A stretch of 64,000 bases of DNA from contig NC_011830.1 in NCBI RefSeq assembly GCF_000021925.1, positions 1,078,501 to 1,142,500 of the forward strand. Direction: 5' to 3'. The notes under the pieces are model-generated. The model worked only from the letters and a program-made list of their open reading frames with translations, had not been told where the DNA came from and ran no database searches. Shown in pieces: positions 1 to 7,395 of this stretch (position 1 is the stretch's first letter; every line of letters begins with the position of its first letter). The translations under genes and the position numbers were made by a program. The DNA is from Desulfitobacterium hafniense DCB-2 (GTDB lineage: Bacteria > Bacillota > Desulfitobacteriia > Desulfitobacteriales > Desulfitobacteriaceae).

Positions 1-1
1 G

Positions 2-100
2 GTCTCGGAGAAGTTACCTTTCTTAAAGATTGGTGATGAAATCCAAGGCCGCTATGTGGAGAAATATAAGGGTGTGCATGAGATAATGAGGCTGCAATAG
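2..100 (+). CDS. 3' end of an unidentified gene (partial)
   Basis: An open frame enters from the left edge in frame 2 and stops with TAG at 98-100, giving 32 C-terminal residues that end in HEIMRLQ. A good intrinsic terminator follows about 80 bases later, which supports a real gene ending here. The fragment is basic and mixed in composition; I do not recognise the family and assign no function. Confidence 0.5.
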   Translation, partial: VSEKLPFLKIGDEIQGRYVEKYKGVHEIMRLQ

Positions 101-179
101 AGGTAGTAATTAAGGTACAGGGGATTTTAAGATTCCTGTCCCTGACCATACCCGATTGAGGATAAAGCCAAAAAGGAGT

Positions 180-219
180 ATCGCCCTGCTCGATCATGAG
201 CAGGGCGATGCTCTTTTTT
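180..219 (+). terminator. Intrinsic terminator of the left-edge gene
   Basis: A 12-bp stem (arms 180-191 and 198-209, core TCGCCCTGCTC) with a six-base GATCAT loop is followed by a T-rich tract (212-219). It lies between convergent genes. The T-run is on the plus-strand side, so it mainly serves the partial upstream gene. Confidence 0.85.
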
Positions 220-256
220 ATGCCTTGCCTTGGCAATGAAAAGGGAATAAGGGGGC

Positions 257-2110
257 TTAGCCTACCAATTGCACCTGGTAGGCTTCAAACCAATAGTCCA
301 GCTGCACCAGCCAAGCCAGCAATTGCGGAAGCCCCATCAACTGGCCAAACCAGGTGTTATTTCCAGGACTTATAAGGCGATTGAGCACATCCTTTTGCAA
401 TAGCTCTGCCAGCATGCCGCTGCCGGAGTCCAGCCGCTTCCGGAAAAGATGGAATACCAGCTCTTCATAATGAGGATCATGGGTTTTAGGGAAGGGGCTT
501 TTTTTACGATAGAGGATTTTAGGAGGCAGATAGTCCTGCATGGCGGCCCGAAGCAGTGCCTTTTCGACGCCATCCTTGAATTTAATCTCCCATGGCACAT
601 TATAGACGTACTGAACCAAGCGGTGATCGGAGAAAGGAACCCGGACTTCCAAGCCCGAAGCCATGCTCATGCGATCTTTGCGTTCCAGCAAGGAGGTCAT
701 AAAGTAATTAATGGAAAGCCAGCTGGCGATGCGGGAGTTCTGCATAGTCTCCGACTCATCTGGAAGCAAGGGGCAGGCCTCGACGCTCCGGCGGTAAATC
801 TCCGAAGTGTACGCAAAGCCCTCCTGGGGGCGAACCAGTTCAGGCTTGAACAGACTAATCCGGGCATGGGGTTCGTGGATCCAAGGGAAAAACCCCCGTG
901 TGAGCATTTCCGGACGATAAAACCAGGGGTAGCCCCCGAAGACTTCATCAGAGCATTCTCCGGATAAAGCCACCGTGTGGTGTTCTTTTACCTGACGGCA
1001 ATAAAAGAGCAGGGAGGAATCGATATCTGCCATGCCGGGATAGTCCCTATACCTTACGGCTTCATCCAGGTAGTCCACCAAATGCTCCTTTTTAGCGGTC
1101 AGAATCTGATGCTGTGTGTGCAGGTGCTGAGCCAGATAAACGGCAAACTCGTCATCACTTTGCGGTTGGAAAAGAGTCTGCTTAAAATGGTCTTTATTGC
1201 CTTCATGTTCAAAGGAATAGGTAGCAAGCTGCCGTCCTTCGGCTTGATATTTTTGCGCTGCCACGGCGGTGATGATTGAAGAATCCAATCCTCCGGAAAG
1301 GAAAGTGCAAAGAGGGACATCGGAGACCAGCTGACGTTCAATGGCATCCACCAACAGATCCCGGGTGGTGGCGACGATAGCAGCTTCGCTGTCCTGATTC
1401 TCATAAGCCTCCATGGTCCAGTATTTGGCGATCTTCAACTCTGCTTCAGATGCTCCTGGGGCAAGGCTATAGAAAGCATGGGAGGCGGTGGGCAATTCGA
1501 AGATATCCTTAAAGATGGCGGTGCCTTCCTCTTTGACAGGCATCATATAGAGGAGCTGCCATAAACCCTGGTAATCCAGACGGGGTTTCACTTGAGGGTG
1601 CTTGAGGAGGGCTTTGATCTCCGAAGCGAAAAGAAGAGCGCCCTCTACAAAAGTGTAGAAGAAGGGTTTGACGCCGAAGCGGTCACGGGAAAGATAGGTC
1701 TTTTTTTCTTTAGAATCGTAGATTACAAAGGCGTAAATGCCGTTTAATTTGCTGGAGCATTGTTCTCCCCAGATGATATAGGCATAGAGCACTACTTCCG
1801 TATCACAGTAAGTTTTGAACTTAACTCCGTGCTCAAGGAGCTCTTGCCGTAAATCTGCGGTGTTGTAAAGTTCGCCGTTGTAAACAATGGTATAGTCGTA
1901 TCCCTGATGGGTGGCGGTCATGGGCTGCCGGCCTTTTTCAATATCGATAATGGCTAAACGGTTATGTTGAAAAGCAAAATGTTCTCCGTATTCAAGGCCG
2001 TTTTGGTCCGGACCCCGATGAATTAAAGTCTTCCCCATAGTGCTAAGGCATTGTATCTCCTGGGGAGAAATCTTCCGTTTAAAATTTACTAATCCAAGAA
2101 TGGAGCACAT
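257..2110 (-). CDS. asnB: Asparagine synthase (glutamine-hydrolysing), AsnB
   Basis: Makes asparagine from aspartate, ATP and glutamine in the cytoplasm. The start at 2110 is chosen because it gives MCSILG, exposing the Cys2 nucleophile of class II glutamine amidotransferases after Met removal, and because GAGGTG lies just upstream; the open frame runs ten codons further. Residues 2 to about 190 are the Ntn glutaminase domain (RGPD near 32, YNGELYN near 77). The synthetase domain follows, with the PP-loop SGGLDSS near 272. At 617 residues it is full length for the AsnB family. It is divergent from glnA, so the two glutamine-metabolism genes share a control region. A hairpin with a T-tract sits in its leader. 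Confidence 0.93.
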   Translation of the reverse strand: MCSILGLVNFKRKISPQEIQCLSTMGKTLIHRGPDQNGLEYGEHFAFQHNRLAIIDIEKGRQPMTATHQGYDYTIVYNGELYNTADLRQELLEHGVKFKTYCDTEVVLYAYIIWGEQCSSKLNGIYAFVIYDSKEKKTYLSRDRFGVKPFFYTFVEGALLFASEIKALLKHPQVKPRLDYQGLWQLLYMMPVKEEGTAIFKDIFELPTASHAFYSLAPGASEAELKIAKYWTMEAYENQDSEAAIVATTRDLLVDAIERQLVSDVPLCTFLSGGLDSSIITAVAAQKYQAEGRQLATYSFEHEGNKDHFKQTLFQPQSDDEFAVYLAQHLHTQHQILTAKKEHLVDYLDEAVRYRDYPGMADIDSSLLFYCRQVKEHHTVALSGECSDEVFGGYPWFYRPEMLTRGFFPWIHEPHARISLFKPELVRPQEGFAYTSEIYRRSVEACPLLPDESETMQNSRIASWLSINYFMTSLLERKDRMSMASGLEVRVPFSDHRLVQYVYNVPWEIKFKDGVEKALLRAAMQDYLPPKILYRKKSPFPKTHDPHYEELVFHLFRKRLDSGSGMLAELLQKDVLNRLISPGNNTWFGQLMGLPQLLAWLVQLDYWFEAYQVQLVG

Positions 2111-2135
2111 CAATAAACACCTCGCAAACAAAAAT

Positions 2136-2169
2136 GACAAAGGAGTACCTGGCCGAGTACTCCTTTGTC
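2136..2169 (-). terminator. Terminator-like hairpin in the asnB leader (possible attenuator)
   Basis: Perfect 13-bp inverted repeat GACAAAGGAGTAC/GTACTCCTTTGTC with an 8-base loop. Read on the minus strand it is followed directly by ATTTTTGTTT and then the asnB ribosome-binding site, so it has intrinsic-terminator form inside the 5' leader. There is no T-box consensus upstream. It could attenuate asnB, or it could stop minus-strand readthrough. Confidence 0.55.
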
Positions 2170-2215
2170 TCTGAATTAATATATGTGAGGGAGCAGGAAC
2201 TGTGCTTAGATGATG

Positions 2216-2232
2216 ATGAAAATAATTTTCAT
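2216..2232. promoter_or_regulatory. 17-bp palindrome resembling a Fur-family 7-1-7 site
   Basis: ATGAAAATAATTTTCAT is a perfect palindrome around one central base. It has 7-1-7 geometry like Fur (TGATAAT-N-ATTATCA), differing at one symmetrical position per arm. It lies between asnB and glnA, upstream of the glnA promoter. The arms are in reversed order for a CodY box. The binding protein is unknown. Confidence 0.35.
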
Positions 2233-2280
2233 TCCGGTATAAGATTCGATCATGAATACAGCATGCATAAACCCCTTGTA

Positions 2281-2310
2281 TTGACAGAGGAGTTTCCCAA
2301 AGTATATGAT
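2281..2310 (+). promoter_or_regulatory. SigA-type promoter of glnA
   Basis: TTGACA (2281-2286), an 18-base spacer, then TATGAT (2305-2310). Transcription would begin near 2317 and run through the structured leader to glnA. Confidence 0.7.
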
Positions 2311-2343
2311 GAAGCGTAGGGTTTTTGTGGAGAGAAGAATTGA

Positions 2344-2416
2344 TAATTTAGTGTGGATTAGGTATAGAACAAAGGCGTTCTAAGGACCCTAATAGGGATC
2401 TTAGTGCGCCCTTTTT
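2344..2416 (+). promoter_or_regulatory. ANTAR-type antitermination leader of glnA (hexaloop hairpins plus terminator)
   Basis: Hairpin P2 is a perfect 6-bp stem TAGAAC/GTTCTA (2365-2382) enclosing the hexaloop AAAGGC, with A at loop position 1 and G at 4, the hallmark of ANTAR RNA targets. Upstream, a weaker hairpin (2344-2360) presents AGTGTG, also A1/G4. The AAAGGCG segment of P2 can instead pair with CGCCC-TTT (2406-2414), enclosing the CTAAG/CTTAG hairpin and ending in TTTTT: a terminator mutually exclusive with P2. The next gene after glnA encodes an ANTAR protein. P1 is the weaker part of this call. Confidence 0.72.
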
Positions 2417-2477
2417 GTACTATCAGGATGTTGTTTGTCGGTCGAATAGTTTACTTATTTTGAAAGGAGAGCTTAAT

Positions 2478-3806
2478 ATGGGGTTTACCAAAGAAGAGTG
2501 CCTTAAGTATGTGCAGGAAAATGATGTCCGCTTTATCCGTATGCAATTCACAGATATTTTTGGCCAGATGAAAAATATTGCCATAACCCACAACCAGCTT
2601 GCTCAGGCTTTGGACGAGGGAGTGCTGTTTGACGGCTCGGCGATCAAAGGATTTGCGGGAGTTGAGGCTTCGGATATGCTTCTTCTTCCTGATCCCAGTA
2701 CATTTACCCTTATTCCCTGGCGTCCTCAGCAGGGGAAGGTAGCCAGGATCATCTGCGATGTTAAGAATCACGATGGCTCTCAATTCGAGGGGGATCCGCG
2801 CTATATTCTTAAGCGAACCCTGCAAAAAGCCCACGACTTAGGCTATGTATTTCAGGTAGGCCCAGAGTGTGAATTCTTTTTATTCCATACGGATGAGGAA
2901 GGACAGCCTACCACAATAACTCATGATGCTGCCGGCTATTGTGATCTGGCTCCTATCGATCAGGGAGAAAATACCCGGCGGGAAATTTGTTTGGTGCTGG
3001 AAGAGATGGGGTTTGAAATCGAGACATCCCACCATGAATCCGCAGCGGGGCAGCATGAAATCGACTTTAAATATACCGATGCCTTGACGGCGGCGGATCA
3101 TATCATGACCTTCAAATATGTGGTGAAAATTGTCTCCCAAAGGAATGGTCTTCATGCCACCTTTATGCCTAAGCCTCTCCACGGCGTCAATGGTTCGGGG
3201 ATGCACATCAATATGTCCTTAGCCAAAGAGGGGAGGAATGTATTTATTCACCCGGAAAATCCCGGAGAGCTCTCGGAAACAGCGAAGCAATTCATTGCCG
3301 GATTGCTGGAGCATATCAAGGGGATCACCGCCGTGGCCAATCCCTTGGTGAACTCTTATAAACGCTTGACCCCGGGTTATGAAGCACCGGTCCATATTGC
3401 CTGGTCACCGATGAACCGCAGTCCGCTGCTGCGGGTGCCGTCCCCCAGGGGAGCAGGAACCCGCCTTGAACTGCGCAGCCCGGACCCCAGCTGCAATCCC
3501 TACCTGACTTTGGCCCTGCTTCTGGAAGCCGGTCTGGATGGGCTCCAACGGGAAATGAAGGTGCCTGAGCCTGTTAATGAAAACATTTATAATCTCACTC
3601 CCGAACAGGAAAAGGCCCTGAGCCTGGAGCGCTTACCCTCTAATCTGCTGCTGGCTCTTGAAGAGATGGAAAAGGATCCTTTGATTCAAGCTACTTTAGG
3701 CAGGCATATCTTTACCAAGTATATCGCGGCCAAAGCCAGAGAGTGGAAAGCTTATGACGAGATGGTCCATCAATGGGAGATTGACAGCTATCTCAAAATC
3801 TATTGA
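2478..3806 (+). CDS. glnA: Glutamine synthetase, type I-alpha
   Basis: Condenses ammonia and glutamate to glutamine with ATP. The ATG at 2478 follows AAAGGAGAG; the frame is open 21 codons further upstream, but that part is leader RNA. At 442 residues without the GSI-beta insertion it matches the Bacillus/Clostridium type. Visible motifs are FDGSAIKGF near 52-60, the metal-binding GPECEFFLF, HHESAAGQHEIDFKY, NGSGMHINMS, and the RSPDPSCNPYL region. The position matching Bacillus Arg62 (GFVRIEESDM, linked to feedback inhibition) reads GFAGVEASDM, so that Arg is replaced. It is followed after 32 bases by the ANTAR gene, probably as one transcript. Confidence 0.95.
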   Translation: MGFTKEECLKYVQENDVRFIRMQFTDIFGQMKNIAITHNQLAQALDEGVLFDGSAIKGFAGVEASDMLLLPDPSTFTLIPWRPQQGKVARIICDVKNHDGSQFEGDPRYILKRTLQKAHDLGYVFQVGPECEFFLFHTDEEGQPTTITHDAAGYCDLAPIDQGENTRREICLVLEEMGFEIETSHHESAAGQHEIDFKYTDALTAADHIMTFKYVVKIVSQRNGLHATFMPKPLHGVNGSGMHINMSLAKEGRNVFIHPENPGELSETAKQFIAGLLEHIKGITAVANPLVNSYKRLTPGYEAPVHIAWSPMNRSPLLRVPSPRGAGTRLELRSPDPSCNPYLTLALLLEAGLDGLQREMKVPEPVNENIYNLTPEQEKALSLERLPSNLLLALEEMEKDPLIQATLGRHIFTKYIAAKAREWKAYDEMVHQWEIDSYLKIY

Positions 3807-3838
3807 ACAGGGAGCCCTGCACAAAGGGGGGATAAGCA

Positions 3839-4411
3839 ATGAGCGCAGGGAATGTCCTCATCGTCTGTGGAAAATCTGAAGTAGCGGGCAGTATGGAAAG
3901 CACACTTATCAAAGAAGGGTATCATCCGGTAAACTGCGCTCATTCAGCCAATGAGGCGCGGCGGCAGTTTTTTATCGTTCAGCCGGATTTAATCATCGTC
4001 AGTACCCCTCTTCCTGATGAACAAGGGATTGACTTTGTTTTTGATGCCTATGAGAAAACTTCGGCCGGAATTATTGTGATGGCACGGCCGGAGCAGGTGT
4101 CCCATATGCAGGATGCCCTGGAATCCACAGGAGCTATGATTCTGCCGAAACCACTCAATCGCCTTACTTTGATTCAAAGTGCCCGCTTTGCTTTGTCCGT
4201 AAGAAGCTCCCTGGATCAATTAAGAAGTGAGCGGGATAACCTCAAGAAGCGCATGGATGAGCGTAAGCTCATCGAACAAGCGAAATGGCTGCTGGTAGAA
4301 AAATTAAACATGAGTGAACCGGAGGCCTTCCGCTATATCCAGAAAAAAGCGATGGATTTGCGCCTTCCCCAACTCCAGATAGCTGAAGATATAATTAACG
4401 AGCATGCTTAA
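3839..4411 (+). CDS. Pseudo-receiver/ANTAR RNA-binding antiterminator
   Basis: A 190-residue protein with an N-terminal receiver-like domain (about 5-118), a coiled-coil linker (about 122-145) and a C-terminal ANTAR domain (about 135-187: ERKLIEQAKWLL, then EAFRYIQKKAMD). ANTAR proteins bind paired hexaloop hairpins and prevent transcription termination. The receiver lacks the phosphorylation chemistry: the acidic pair is Cys10-Gly11 (VLIVCGKSEV), and the acceptor Asp is Ser55 (PDLIIVSTPLP). The conserved Lys104 remains. It is therefore probably controlled by a ligand or partner rather than by phosphorylation. Its position behind glnA, whose leader has the matching RNA motif, suggests glnA is its target. 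Confidence 0.85.
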   Translation: MSAGNVLIVCGKSEVAGSMESTLIKEGYHPVNCAHSANEARRQFFIVQPDLIIVSTPLPDEQGIDFVFDAYEKTSAGIIVMARPEQVSHMQDALESTGAMILPKPLNRLTLIQSARFALSVRSSLDQLRSERDNLKKRMDERKLIEQAKWLLVEKLNMSEPEAFRYIQKKAMDLRLPQLQIAEDIINEHA

Positions 4412-4450
4412 AAGGAGAAACCCGCGTCATCAACGATGGTTTCTCCTTTT
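4410..4450. terminator. Terminator after glnA-ANTAR operon
   Basis: A 13-bp stem AAAAGGAGAAACC/GGTTTCTCCTTTT with a 15-base loop overlaps the ANTAR stop codon. It carries A-tract and T-tract on the two sides, so it can act for both convergent units. Confidence 0.8.
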
Positions 4451-4490
4451 ATACCGTAATCTGGCAGCTTTGCTTCTATAGTGCTGTTTC

Positions 4491-5855
4491 TTACTGCTGA
4501 GCAGCAGTGGATTGGACAAATTCTTTAAGAGCCCGCTCAGCGATGGGGCGGGCAATCATGGTCCAGGGTCCATTGATACAGCCGCCCTCACAAGCCATGC
4601 ATTCCAGAAAACCCTTGTCCCCGTTCTTGACATGGGTTTCCAAGGCTTTTAGGCTGTTCTGAATTCCTTCAGTTTGATAGGTGGGGGGAGAATCCTGGCC
4701 CAGATAGGCAGTGAGTGCTGCAGCTACTCCACCTGCTTTGGCGAACCCCCGGGCATAAGAGCTGGGTCCGGCCAGGGTTTGCTCGGATTCTTCGGCAGGA
4801 TTGATCCCTGCATAGTCAAGCCAGACCATCAATTCTTCAAAAGTAAGCACAAAATCCACTTTCGTTTCAGGCCGTTTGCCTTCTTCTTTTTTGGCCACAC
4901 AGGGTCCGATAAAGGCGATCTTTGCTTCAGGATCTTTTTCCTTAAGGATATGAGCCACCTGGGCCATCGGGGAAAGCGTACTGGAAATGTGGTGGAATAA
5001 ATCAGGTTTTTCTTTGATAACGGCACTGACATAGGCCGGGCAGCAGGAACTGGTCATGAATTCTTCGCCATGGGCCAGGCGTTCATCATATTCCCGGGCT
5101 TCCAGTTCGATGGTCCGATCGGCTCCCAGAGCAGCTTCCAGAACATCCTGGAAACCCAGCTTGAGAAGGGCCGACTTCACCTGTCCTGGTGAAACTTTTC
5201 TTCCGAATTGTCCTACAAAGGCCGGTGCGATGACGGCATAGATCTTATGCTCGGGGTTACGGACTGCCTCAAAAAGATGGATAAGCTGGGAGGATTCGGC
5301 CACGGCTCCGAAAGGGCAGCTGATGATGCACTTGCCGCAGCTGGTACAGTGAGCTTCGGCAATACTGGCAATCCGATCCTCCCGGACCGAGATGGCTTTG
5401 GTCGGGCAGCTGTCTTCACAGGGCCGCCGATACTCGATGATGGCATGATAGGGGCAATTCCGGGCGCAAAGGCCGCATTCGACGCAGCGGGTCTGGTCAA
5501 TAAAGGCTTTATTGTTAATAAAGAGAATTGCTTTTTTAGGACAGTTGGTGAAACAGAAATGACCAACACAATTCTGGCAGTGGTCGGTTACACTATAGCG
5601 ATGCATTTCGCATCCGTTGCAGCCTTCCTTAAGAACACGCACTATCGGACCTTCATCCGGTTCAAGAACAGCTTTTAAACGCTCCTCGATAACAGCCCGC
5701 TCTTTATGAATACAGCAACGGTAACGGGGCGTTCCGTCGGGAATGATCTGACGAGCCAAGGTGGCGCGATCCTTGCGGTTCTGGTCATGACTGACCCAGT
5801 CCAGGGCAGATTTTAAGACTTGGCGGCGAATTTTCATAATTTCCGATTGGGCCAT
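4491..5855 (-). CDS. [FeFe] hydrogenase-like protein with N-terminal ferredoxin clusters (group B-like)
   Basis: 454 residues from the ATG at 5855, chosen because GAGGAGGAA sits 7 bases upstream; the frame is open six codons more. The N-terminal half has a Cys-rich segment near 93-105 and 4Fe-4S motifs (CVECGLCARNC near 124-134, CTSCGKCIISC near 170-180) with an extra CEDSC. The C-terminal half is the H-cluster domain: L1 TSSCCPAY near 268, L2 GPCVAKKEE near 317, L3 ECMACEGGC near 418 followed by INGPW. These differ from classical MPCxxKxxE and GGCxxGGG, and resemble group B-type monomeric enzymes. No NuoE/F-like partner or maturase is adjacent. Hydrogen catalysis versus redox sensing cannot be decided. 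Confidence 0.85.
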   Translation of the reverse strand: MAQSEIMKIRRQVLKSALDWVSHDQNRKDRATLARQIIPDGTPRYRCCIHKERAVIEERLKAVLEPDEGPIVRVLKEGCNGCEMHRYSVTDHCQNCVGHFCFTNCPKKAILFINNKAFIDQTRCVECGLCARNCPYHAIIEYRRPCEDSCPTKAISVREDRIASIAEAHCTSCGKCIISCPFGAVAESSQLIHLFEAVRNPEHKIYAVIAPAFVGQFGRKVSPGQVKSALLKLGFQDVLEAALGADRTIELEAREYDERLAHGEEFMTSSCCPAYVSAVIKEKPDLFHHISSTLSPMAQVAHILKEKDPEAKIAFIGPCVAKKEEGKRPETKVDFVLTFEELMVWLDYAGINPAEESEQTLAGPSSYARGFAKAGGVAAALTAYLGQDSPPTYQTEGIQNSLKALETHVKNGDKGFLECMACEGGCINGPWTMIARPIAERALKEFVQSTAAQQ

Positions 5856-6019
5856 AGACGACTTCCTCCTCATCGGTTAAGTTATTTACTCGAAGTGTAG
5901 CAAGAGGGGGATAAGAATTCAATGAAGAGGTGAAATGTTTAACTTGGAAGTTTATTTCATCAATAGAATATTTTCAAAAAATGGTCAGGAGCAAGCAAGC
6001 CCGATTTCCCTCATAGCAA

Positions 6020-6083
6020 AAGGGTTTGGCCTAAATGCTCCCCCTCCCTTTAGGGAAAGTCGGATCATCTGGGCCAAACCCTT
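6020..6083 (-). terminator. Long stem with inner hairpin, probable terminator of the small Cys-rich gene
   Basis: A 12-bp outer stem AAGGGTTTGGCC/GGCCAAACCCTT encloses about 40 bases that contain a smaller TCCCTTTAGGGA hairpin. On the minus strand the outer arm is followed by TTTT. It lies 45 bases beyond the stop of the gene at 6128-6463. The large loop makes it an unusual terminator; it may instead be a leader structure of the hydrogenase gene. Confidence 0.45.
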
Positions 6084-6127
6084 GACATTCTGGATAAAAT
6101 TCCGGGACTGTTCAATAGGTTTTATAC

Positions 6128-6463
6128 CTATTGCTGTTGGTTCTTTCTGGTTTCGAGAATTTCTTTAATAGCCAGATTGGAGGCATCAAAACGAACAGAA
6201 GCGTCCGTATCCAAGGGAACAATCTGCTTTGCTTCGATACATTTTTCGCAGGCCATCATGGTATATCCCGGTTCATAATTATCCGCAAGCTTACCCTCAG
6301 GATAATAAGGGATTTGGTGGACTTCCCAGGCCAGGCAGGTTTCCCCGCATACATCACAATCTAATTCGGTGCGCAGCATGTCGGTTCCTTGGCCCTTCAT
6401 CATCAGACCAATAGTGTATTTTACCACAAGGTTATTTTTAAGATCGCCCAGACTTTTTGACAT
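6128..6463 (-). CDS. Small cysteine-rich protein, possible zinc ribbon
   Basis: A 111-residue protein that I do not recognise. Its centre has CDVCGETC (near 36-43) and ACEKC (near 71-75), spaced as in a treble-clef or zinc-ribbon metal site. The two ends look helical and the sequence has no signal peptide or membrane segment, so it is probably cytosolic. A GAGGAGG-type ribosome-binding site precedes the start. It lies upstream of the hydrogenase on the same strand, but the roughly 270-base gap with a stem-loop suggests a separate transcript. A metal- or redox-binding accessory role is possible but unproven. Confidence 0.6.
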   Translation of the reverse strand: MSKSLGDLKNNLVVKYTIGLMMKGQGTDMLRTELDCDVCGETCLAWEVHQIPYYPEGKLADNYEPGYTMMACEKCIEAKQIVPLDTDASVRFDASNLAIKEILETRKNQQQ

Positions 6464-6532
6464 TAAGTACTCCTCCTCTGATCATCGTCACTGTTATTCA
6501 TTATACAGCATTTATATCGGAGATTCATCCGC

Positions 6533-6563
6533 CCCCTGCTTCAAATCGGCTTTAAAGCAGGGG
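6533..6563. repeat. Inverted repeat upstream of the small Cys-rich gene
   Basis: CCCCTGCTT (6533-6541) and AAGCAGGGG (6555-6563) form a 9-bp stem with a 13-base loop, 70 bases upstream of the minus-strand start at 6463. There is no T-run on either side, so an operator or leader hairpin is more likely than a terminator. The rest of 6464-6674 shows nothing else I can name. Confidence 0.4.
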
Positions 6564-6674
6564 TTAGCTATATAAAATATAATTCTCATAGGGATAAGTT
6601 TTTCCTATTGTGATGTATTCACAGTGACGGGACTAGGCAAACCGGTTCAGTGTACTTTGTTCATACCGGACAGA

Positions 6675-7223
6675 CTAGAGGCTGCTTGAGCGCTGACGCT
6701 TGATAAGCTGGTTACCCACCCAGGCGGCTATTCCGCCTTTGATCAAATCGCCGGCGATGAAGGGAAGAAAGCCCATGGAGATGACCAGAGCCATAGTGGT
6801 GGATTGATGGAGGATAAAATGCATGACCAGATAAAAATAGGCTAAGCCGATCAGATATAAGACGATAATGCCGCCCAGAACGGCCAGTAGAGCGGATAGC
6901 AGACTTTGCCGGTTATAGAGTTTCCCCACCGTATAAGCGGCGGCGATATCCCCCAGCAGGTAACCGAAGGAGGGCTTCAGCACATAGCCGATGCCGCCAA
7001 AAGGAGCGCTGGCAAAGACAGGTAAACCCAGTAAACCGAGAAATACATAAACGATGACGGCTAAGCTCCCGTATTTGGGTCCTAGAATAAGGCCGGTTAG
7101 AAAGACAAAGACAGGGAGAACACTAAATGGGACCAAGGCTGGGGAAGCCCAGCGCATGATCATACCGGCCAAACATAAAAGAGCAGCCATAGCCGCGGTC
7201 TTGGCTAAATGTTGGGCATTCAT
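6675..7223 (-). CDS. bioY: BioY biotin-binding S component of an ECF transporter
   Basis: An integral membrane protein of 182 residues that captures biotin for uptake. The ATG at 7223 (MNAQHL) follows GGAAAGGA; the open frame extends 26 codons upstream into the operator region, so the longer start is rejected. About six hydrophobic segments are visible, with the BioY-typical LPVFVFLTGLILGPKYG near 38-54 and PSFGYLLGD near 84-92. It is divergent from a fused double ATPase and an EcfT gene, which complete the transporter. A BirA-type operator overlaps its promoter, so it should be repressed when biotin is plentiful. Confidence 0.92.
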   Translation of the reverse strand: MNAQHLAKTAAMAALLCLAGMIMRWASPALVPFSVLPVFVFLTGLILGPKYGSLAVIVYVFLGLLGLPVFASAPFGGIGYVLKPSFGYLLGDIAAAYTVGKLYNRQSLLSALLAVLGGIIVLYLIGLAYFYLVMHFILHQSTTMALVISMGFLPFIAGDLIKGGIAAWVGNQLIKRQRSSSL

Positions 7224-7248
7224 GGGGCACCATCCTTTCCAGAAAGAT

Positions 7249-7301
7249 ATGTAAACTTGATTGATGAATTTAAGTTTACAATATGATATGATAACTGACA
7301 A
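7249..7301 (-). promoter_or_regulatory. BirA operator overlapping the bioY promoter
   Basis: On the minus strand TTGTAAACT-N15-AGTTTACAT (7249-7281) matches the Firmicute BirA operator pattern TTGTWAACC-N14/15-GGTTWACAA except for one change per half-site. A promoter TTGTCA-N17-TAAACT (7296-7301 and 7273-7278) places its -10 inside the operator. The site lies between bioY and the divergent ATPase gene, so it could control both. Confidence 0.82.
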
Positions 7302-7395
7302 GAGATTTTTTGCGCAGATTGGATTCCCCTGCCTTAGGGCGGAGTCACTATCGATAAATATTGGATAGGGTTAGATAGATAGGGAGTATGAAACT

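Noticed and set aside
2134..2319. 61-codon open frame between asnB and glnA
   Set aside because: It overlaps the hairpin, the palindrome and the glnA promoter; its composition is not protein-like.
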